Assembly: GCF_028885415.1 (NCBI RefSeq)
Contig: NZ_CP118527.1
Coordinates: forward strand, 4,712,001 to 4,776,000
Source of the DNA: Streptomyces coeruleorubidus
GTDB taxonomy: Bacteria > Actinomycetota > Actinomycetes > Streptomycetales > Streptomycetaceae
Direction: 5' to 3'
DNA: 64,000 nucleotides
Shown: piece after piece, positions 59,666 through 64,000 of the stretch
Layout of the letters: each line of letters begins with the position of its first letter
Position numbering within the stretch: the first letter of the stretch is position 1
Translations under genes and position numbers: made by a program
Notes under the pieces: model-generated
Told to the model about the DNA's origin: nothing
The model's database searches: none
The model's input: the letters and a program-made list of their open reading frames with translations, nothing else

Positions 59666-61041
59666 CGCAGGTCCCTCGCATCGGTGTCGTGGGGGCGCAC
59701 CGGCAGCAGCCGCACGGTGGCGTCCCTCCAGGTGCCGTCCGCGGCTTCACCGGCGCGGAACCGGTCGGTGCGGTGCGAGGCGACGACCGTCGTCTCGCTG
59801 TCGTGTCGGTCCGGGAACACCCACGCCCGGAAGAGCAGGAAGCGCAGCACGGTCGCCGCGAGGTTGGCGGCGATGAGGACCGCCAGCTCGGTGGAGTGGG
59901 CGGGCTCGGACGTGGCCGCGCCCAGCGCGGCGAGCGAGCCGCTGGTCAGGGCGAGCCCGATACCGAAGACGACCAGGCCCTGCGCCTGGTGCCGTACGAC
60001 GCCGCCGCGCCCGCGCACCCCGAAGGTGAGCCGCCGGTTCGCGGCGGTGTTGGCGATCGCCGAGACCAGCAGGGCGAGGGCGTTGGCGACCTGGGAGCCG
60101 GTGAAGACGCGGAAGCCGCTGTAGAGGAGCAGGTAGAAGAGGGTGGAGAGGCCGCCGACGACGCAGAACCCGACCAACTGCCGGGCCAGGCCCCGCGGTA
60201 CGTCCTTGATCTCACGGTCGCGCGGGTCGTCGCCGAACGGCCGGGTGAGCCGGTCCAGCGGCAGCGAACCGGTGGCCAGGGCCCTGCCGACCCGCCACAC
60301 GCCCCTGAGGTCGTCGGTCGCGGTCTTGACGATGTGCACGGTCGAGTCGGGGTCGTCGACCCAGTCGACCGGCACCTCGTGGATACGCAGCCCCGCGCGC
60401 TCGGCGAGCACCAGCATCTCGGTGTCGAAGAACCAGCCGGTGTCCTCGATCAGGGGCAGCAGCACCTGCGCGACGTCACGGCGGATCGCCTTGAACCCGC
60501 ACTGGGCGTCCGAGAAGCGAGCCTGCAGCGAGCCGCGCAGGATGAGGTTGTAGGCCCGGCTGATGAACTCCCGCTTGGGGCCGCGCACCACGCGCGAGCT
60601 GCGGGCCAGCCGGGAGCCGATCGCCAGGTCCGAGTGGCCGGAGATCAGCGGCGCCACCAGCGGGAGCAGGGCGTTGAGGTCGGTGGACAGGTCCACGTCC
60701 ATGTAGGCGAGGACGGGGGCGTTCGAGGCCGACCAGACGGCCCGCAGGGCCCGGCCGCGGCCCTTCTGCTCCAGGCGGAAGGTGGTGACCTCGGGGATCT
60801 GTGCCGCCAGCCGCGTGGCCACCTGCGGGGTGGCGTCCGTGGAGGCGTTGTCCGCGATCGTGATGCGGAACGCGTACGGGAACGTGCGGGCGAGGTGATC
60901 GTGCAGTCTGCGGACGCACGGCTGGAGGTCCTTCTCCTCGTTGTAGACGGGGATCACTACGTCCAGGACCGGCGTACCGGCTGGTGCGGCCGGGAGGTGC
61001 TCCCGCGCCGGCAGGGTGCCGGGAGAAGAGTCGGTTCGCAT
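59662..61041 (-). CDS. GT2 glycosyltransferase with GtrA domain
   Basis: 459 residues. A DPM1-like GT2 domain (VLDVVIPVYNEEKDL, YMDVDLSTDL with the DxD motif, RLARSSRVVRGPKREFISRA) followed by four GtrA helices (about 310-430). It should make or flip a polyprenyl-phosphate sugar, the donor for the GT39 enzyme encoded next. ATG 61041 is preferred; ATG 61077 overlaps the kinase stop. Confidence 0.92.
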   Translation of the reverse strand: MRTDSSPGTLPAREHLPAAPAGTPVLDVVIPVYNEEKDLQPCVRRLHDHLARTFPYAFRITIADNASTDATPQVATRLAAQIPEVTTFRLEQKGRGRALRAVWSASNAPVLAYMDVDLSTDLNALLPLVAPLISGHSDLAIGSRLARSSRVVRGPKREFISRAYNLILRGSLQARFSDAQCGFKAIRRDVAQVLLPLIEDTGWFFDTEMLVLAERAGLRIHEVPVDWVDDPDSTVHIVKTATDDLRGVWRVGRALATGSLPLDRLTRPFGDDPRDREIKDVPRGLARQLVGFCVVGGLSTLFYLLLYSGFRVFTGSQVANALALLVSAIANTAANRRLTFGVRGRGGVVRHQAQGLVVFGIGLALTSGSLAALGAATSEPAHSTELAVLIAANLAATVLRFLLFRAWVFPDRHDSETTVVASHRTDRFRAGEAADGTWRDATVRLLPVRPHDTDARDLR

Positions 61042-61055
61042 GGAACCGACTTTCG

Positions 61056-62657
61056 TCAGGCGCCCTGTTGTGCCCATGTGGTGACGCTGTGGCGTGCCTG
61101 TGAGTGCTGCTGCCGGCTCGTTTCCGGCTGCGGCTGGGCCGGCAGCGCGGGCAGGTGCACCGTGAACACGGTCCGCCCGGGCACGCTGTCGACGGTCACG
61201 GCACCGCCGTGCGCGGTCGCCACGGCCTGCACGATGGCGAGGCCGAGACCGGTCGAGCCGGTGGCGCGGGTCCGCGCGGAGTCGCCGCGCGCGAACCGTT
61301 CGAAGACGTGCGGCAGCAACTCGGCCGGAATGCCCTGCCCGTTGTCCTCGACGTCCACGCACAGCCAGGTGCCGCGCCGCTGGACGCGGGCGGTGACGGT
61401 CGTACCGGGCGGGGTGTGGTTGCGGGCGTTGCCCAGCAGATTGACGAGGACCTGCTGGAGCCGGGCCGCGTCCGCCGACACGAGCGCGGGCTCGTCGGGC
61501 AGGTCGAGACGCCAGTTGTGGTCCTGGCCGGCCGCACGGGCGTCGCTGACGGTGTCCACGACGAGCGGTACGAGGTCGGTCTGCTCGAACTGCAACGGCC
61601 GCCCGGCGTCCAGCCGGGCGAGCAGCAGCAGATCCTCGACGAGCAGCGTCATACGCCCGGCCTCGGACTCGATCCGCCTGAGGGCGTGCCGGGTGTCGGG
61701 CCCGACGTCCTCCCTGCCGCGCCTGGTCAGCTCGGCGTACCCGCGAATGGAGGCGAGTGGGGTCCGCAGCTCGTGACTGGCGTCGGCGACGAACTGCCTG
61801 ACCCGCGTCTCGCTCTGCTGCCGTGCGTGCAGGGCGCCGTGGACGTGGTCGAGCATCCGGTTGAGCGCGGCACCGACCTGGCCGACCTCGGTGTGCGGGT
61901 CGGTCTCGGAGTCGGGGACACGCTCGCTGAGGTTGACCTCGCCGGTGTGCAGGGGGAGTTCGGAGACCCGGGTGGCGGTGGCGGCGACGCGGCGGAGGGG
62001 GCGGGTGGCCACGCCGATGAGGACGGAACCGGCGATGGCGGCGGCGACGAGGCCGGCGCCGGTGACGCTGGCCTCGACGAGAATGAGGGTGTTGATCGTG
62101 GTGGTGACCGACTCGGTGGGCAGGGCGACGTAGTAGCTGCCTCCGTCGGTTCCGAGGACGTACTGCACGCGGTACTCGCCGAGGCCGGGTATGTCGACGG
62201 TGTGCATTCCACCGGTCGGCACCTCGGCGAGGTCGGCCTTCTGCTCGTCGGTGAGGGTGACGGCCGAATTCCGCTGGAAGGGGCCCTTCTCGTTGGAGGC
62301 CCGGGCGATGAACGCCCGGGTGACCGTGCCGTCGGCACCGACTTCGGCGGCGATGGTCTCCGGCTGGGCCGGTCCCTCGACGAAGCCGACGACCCTGTCG
62401 ATCGAGTCGGAGTCGTCTTCGCGCCCGGGTTTCATGGGCCCCGACAGCCGCTTGCCGGCTTCGTCGACCTGCCCGTTCAACTGCTCGTACAGATGCGACC
62501 TGAGGGCGAGGGTCGTCACCGTTCCGATCACCGCACACACCACTGCGATCAGCACCACGGACGCGACGACGAGCCGCGTCCGCAGCGTGCGCGGCTTGCC
62601 CGCTCGCGACAGCTTGCCCGCCCTTGGCTGCGTACTCGGCCGTCGCCGCCCGCTCAT
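61056..62657 (-). CDS. Sensor histidine kinase, HisKA/HATPase
   Basis: 533 residues. Two membrane helices (about 28-50 and 190-215) flank an extracellular sensor domain. HAMP follows, then the H box DASHELRTPLASIRGYAEL and the HATPase boxes NLLGNARNHTPPG, DNGQGIPAELLPHVFERF and GLGLAIVQAVATAHGG. ATG 62657 overlaps the regulator stop (ATGA). It probably senses envelope stress and controls the glycosyltransferases next to it; this is inference from order. Confidence 0.94.
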   Translation of the reverse strand: MSGRRRPSTQPRAGKLSRAGKPRTLRTRLVVASVVLIAVVCAVIGTVTTLALRSHLYEQLNGQVDEAGKRLSGPMKPGREDDSDSIDRVVGFVEGPAQPETIAAEVGADGTVTRAFIARASNEKGPFQRNSAVTLTDEQKADLAEVPTGGMHTVDIPGLGEYRVQYVLGTDGGSYYVALPTESVTTTINTLILVEASVTGAGLVAAAIAGSVLIGVATRPLRRVAATATRVSELPLHTGEVNLSERVPDSETDPHTEVGQVGAALNRMLDHVHGALHARQQSETRVRQFVADASHELRTPLASIRGYAELTRRGREDVGPDTRHALRRIESEAGRMTLLVEDLLLLARLDAGRPLQFEQTDLVPLVVDTVSDARAAGQDHNWRLDLPDEPALVSADAARLQQVLVNLLGNARNHTPPGTTVTARVQRRGTWLCVDVEDNGQGIPAELLPHVFERFARGDSARTRATGSTGLGLAIVQAVATAHGGAVTVDSVPGRTVFTVHLPALPAQPQPETSRQQHSQARHSVTTWAQQGA

Positions 62658-63391
62658 GTGGCCGCGGGCTTGATCAGGTAACCGGCACCACGCCGGGTGT
62701 GGATCATCGGCTCCCGCCCCGCGTCGATCTTCCGCCGCAGATACGAGATGTACAGCTCGACGACGTTGGCCTGCCCGCCGAAGTCGTACGACCACACGCG
62801 GTCGAGGATCTGTGCCTTGCTGAGCACGCGCCGCGGATTGCGCATCAGGAACCGCAGCAACTCGAACTCGGTGGCGGTCAGGTGGATGTGCTCACCGCCC
62901 CGGGTCACCTCGTGACTGTCCTCGTCGAGGGTGAGGTCGCCGACGACCAGCGTGGAGTCGGAGCGCCGGTCGGCACCGGACCGGCGTATCAGCCCGCGCA
63001 GCCGCGCGACGACCTCCTCGAGGCTGAACGGCTTGGTGACGTAGTCGTCCCCACCGGCCGTCAGCCCGGCGATCCGGTCCTCGACGGCGTCCTTGGCGGT
63101 GAGGAAGAGAACCGGCACGTCCGGCAGCTCACGGCGCAGGCGTCCGAGCACGGCCAGCCCGTCCATGTCGGGCAGCATCATGTCGAGCACGACGGCGTCG
63201 GGCCGGAAGTCGCGCGCGGTCTGGATGGCGCCCGTGCCGTCACCGGCACTCCGGATCTGCCACCCCTCGTAGCGCAGGGCCATGGACAGCAGTTCGGTGA
63301 TCGACATCTCGTCGTCCACCACAAGCACTCGGACGGGGCTCCCGTCCGGCCTGAGCAGTTCGGTGCGCCCCTGGGGCGAGGTCGTGGTCAT
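62654..63391 (-). CDS. Response regulator, OmpR/PhoB family
   Basis: 245 residues. Receiver domain with VRVLVVDDE and phosphoacceptor Asp in DAVVLDMMLPDMDG, Lys in DDYVTKPFSLEEV; the C-terminal winged helix contains EFELLRFLMRNPRRVLSKAQ and VELYISYLRRKIDAG. ATG 63391 is chosen, as the 23 extra residues of the longer frame lack similarity. Imperfect repeats of TTCTCAGG lie upstream at about 63445-63475. Confidence 0.95.
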   Translation of the reverse strand: MTTTSPQGRTELLRPDGSPVRVLVVDDEMSITELLSMALRYEGWQIRSAGDGTGAIQTARDFRPDAVVLDMMLPDMDGLAVLGRLRRELPDVPVLFLTAKDAVEDRIAGLTAGGDDYVTKPFSLEEVVARLRGLIRRSGADRRSDSTLVVGDLTLDEDSHEVTRGGEHIHLTATEFELLRFLMRNPRRVLSKAQILDRVWSYDFGGQANVVELYISYLRRKIDAGREPMIHTRRGAGYLIKPAAT

Positions 63392-63519
63392 GGTGAACAC
63401 GATGTCGGGGTGCTCTGAGAGCGCCCTTTCGAGAACCTGTGATTTCCCTGAGAAACACACAGGTGCTTCTCAGGTGACGCCTGGGAATGCCGGGTCCGGT
63501 GGGGTGAGGGCTGGGCGCG

Positions 63520-63993
63520 TCAGAACAACCCGTCCTGCACACCCACCTCCTCCTTGAACTCCGTCACCGGAACGGTCAGTTCCGCACCCTCGGCAGGCAC
63601 CAGCCCCCATCCACTCATCAGCCGCGTGTCCAGCACGACGACCCCACCCCCGGTCGCCCCGGTCGCCAGATGCAGATCGGGCCCGGCAGCGGCCACGAGC
63701 TCCCCGCTCACGACCCCACCGGCGACGAGCTCCCCCACCTCCCCGACGGCGACGGGCAACCCGGCCAGCCCGAACACCTCCACATGATCGACAACTCGCA
63801 GAGGCTCCCGCACGAGCGACTCCGGCCACCCACCCAGCGCGACCGCCCGCGCATGCAGCTCGGCGACCTCGACGGCCCGGTCAGCCGCCGCCTCCGGAAG
63901 CACGGCCCGCACGGCCCGCTTCTCGACGTATGGAATCCGGTCGGGCACCCCCAGCGCGGCCCGCAACAACTCCTCGGTACGCCGCGCGGCCAT
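63520..63993 (-). CDS. Hypothetical protein, possibly cut by window edge
   Basis: 157 residues from ATG 63993; the start may lie beyond the window, as only 7 bp remain. It is rich in Val/Ala/Gly/Glu, with ELHARAVALGGWPESLVREP and GVVVLDTRLMSGWGLVPAEG. No signal peptide or membrane helix. No family recognised. It lies upstream of the response regulator on the same strand. Confidence 0.6.
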   Translation of the reverse strand: MAARRTEELLRAALGVPDRIPYVEKRAVRAVLPEAAADRAVEVAELHARAVALGGWPESLVREPLRVVDHVEVFGLAGLPVAVGEVGELVAGGVVSGELVAAAGPDLHLATGATGGGVVVLDTRLMSGWGLVPAEGAELTVPVTEFKEEVGVQDGLF

Positions 63994-64000
63994 GAGCGGC

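Noticed and set aside
57623..60124. 833-codon open frame antisense to the GT39 gene
   Set aside because: Antisense shadow; the minus strand encodes clear GT39 and GT2 proteins.

Overview
The window is chromosomal DNA of a Streptomyces or close relative. It has very high GC, many GTG starts, overlapping ATGA/GTGA gene junctions, leaderless promoters (TANNNT box 6-8 nt before the start codon), and typical Streptomyces genes: purC, purD, dnaX with the SRP RNA, upp, tadA with its associated protein, paired SigF/SigN-type sigma factors, ANTAR and SpoIIE regulators. No CRISPR array or riboswitch was seen. No rRNA was seen. Three tRNAs (Gly-GCC, Ser-GGA, Ser-CGA) and one SRP RNA are present.

Layout. 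1-2.2 kb: end of an ABC-2 permease, then a DesK/NarL-type two-component pair. 2.2-11.4 kb: tRNA-Gly, purC, a dimethylformamidase-like protein, a degenerate M48-like membrane protein, purD, dnaX (frameshifted in this sequence) and the SRP RNA. 11.4-18 kb: accessory DNA behind tRNA-Ser(GGA). A broken tyrosine integrase, a phosphorothioate-type SBD-HNH restriction endonuclease, a coupled RHH antitoxin/PIN toxin pair and a helicase-C/WYL-like protein lie between direct repeats derived from the tRNA 3' hairpin. A regulator/aldo-keto reductase pair follows, then a third repeat copy. 17.9-23.4 kb: a metal resistance island (arsC, arsR, ACR3 pump, second arsR, flavin monooxygenase, ArsI/CadI lyase, CDF pump, CmtR sensor) with several operator-like repeats.

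23.5-41 kb: FG-GAP protein, DUF1707 and TetR proteins, DUF4383, a SpoIIE/PAS/GAF phosphatase, a bldA-type (TTA) DUF72 gene, CopC-CopD, and an iron-box controlled divergent locus (penicillin acylase, GNAT and cupin one way, siderophore-interacting protein the other). Then come a HhH-GPD glycosylase, a 680-bp degenerate minisatellite, an HdeD protein and a decayed HerA-like ATPase that has lost both Walker motifs. 41-48 kb: VapB-like protein, LytR_C protein, upp, the tadA locus, tRNA-Ser(CGA), sigF and sigN, then a second minisatellite. 48.4-64 kb: MarR with a very large MFS pump fused to carboxypeptidase-regulatory domains, a YceI fusion, two GAF-ANTAR proteins, STAS, F420-type oxidoreductase, TetR with MFS pump, and an OmpR/HK pair next to GT2-GtrA and GT39 glycosyltransferases.

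The best candidate for an undescribed system is the 11.9-16.2 kb island: a modification-dependent nuclease translationally coupled to a toxin-antitoxin pair and followed by a WYL-like protein, all bounded by direct repeats. The clearest anomalies are the dnaX frameshift at a C6 run and the HerA-like gene with Walker A and Walker B both missing. Family assignments come from reading motifs and from memory of these families; no search was run.
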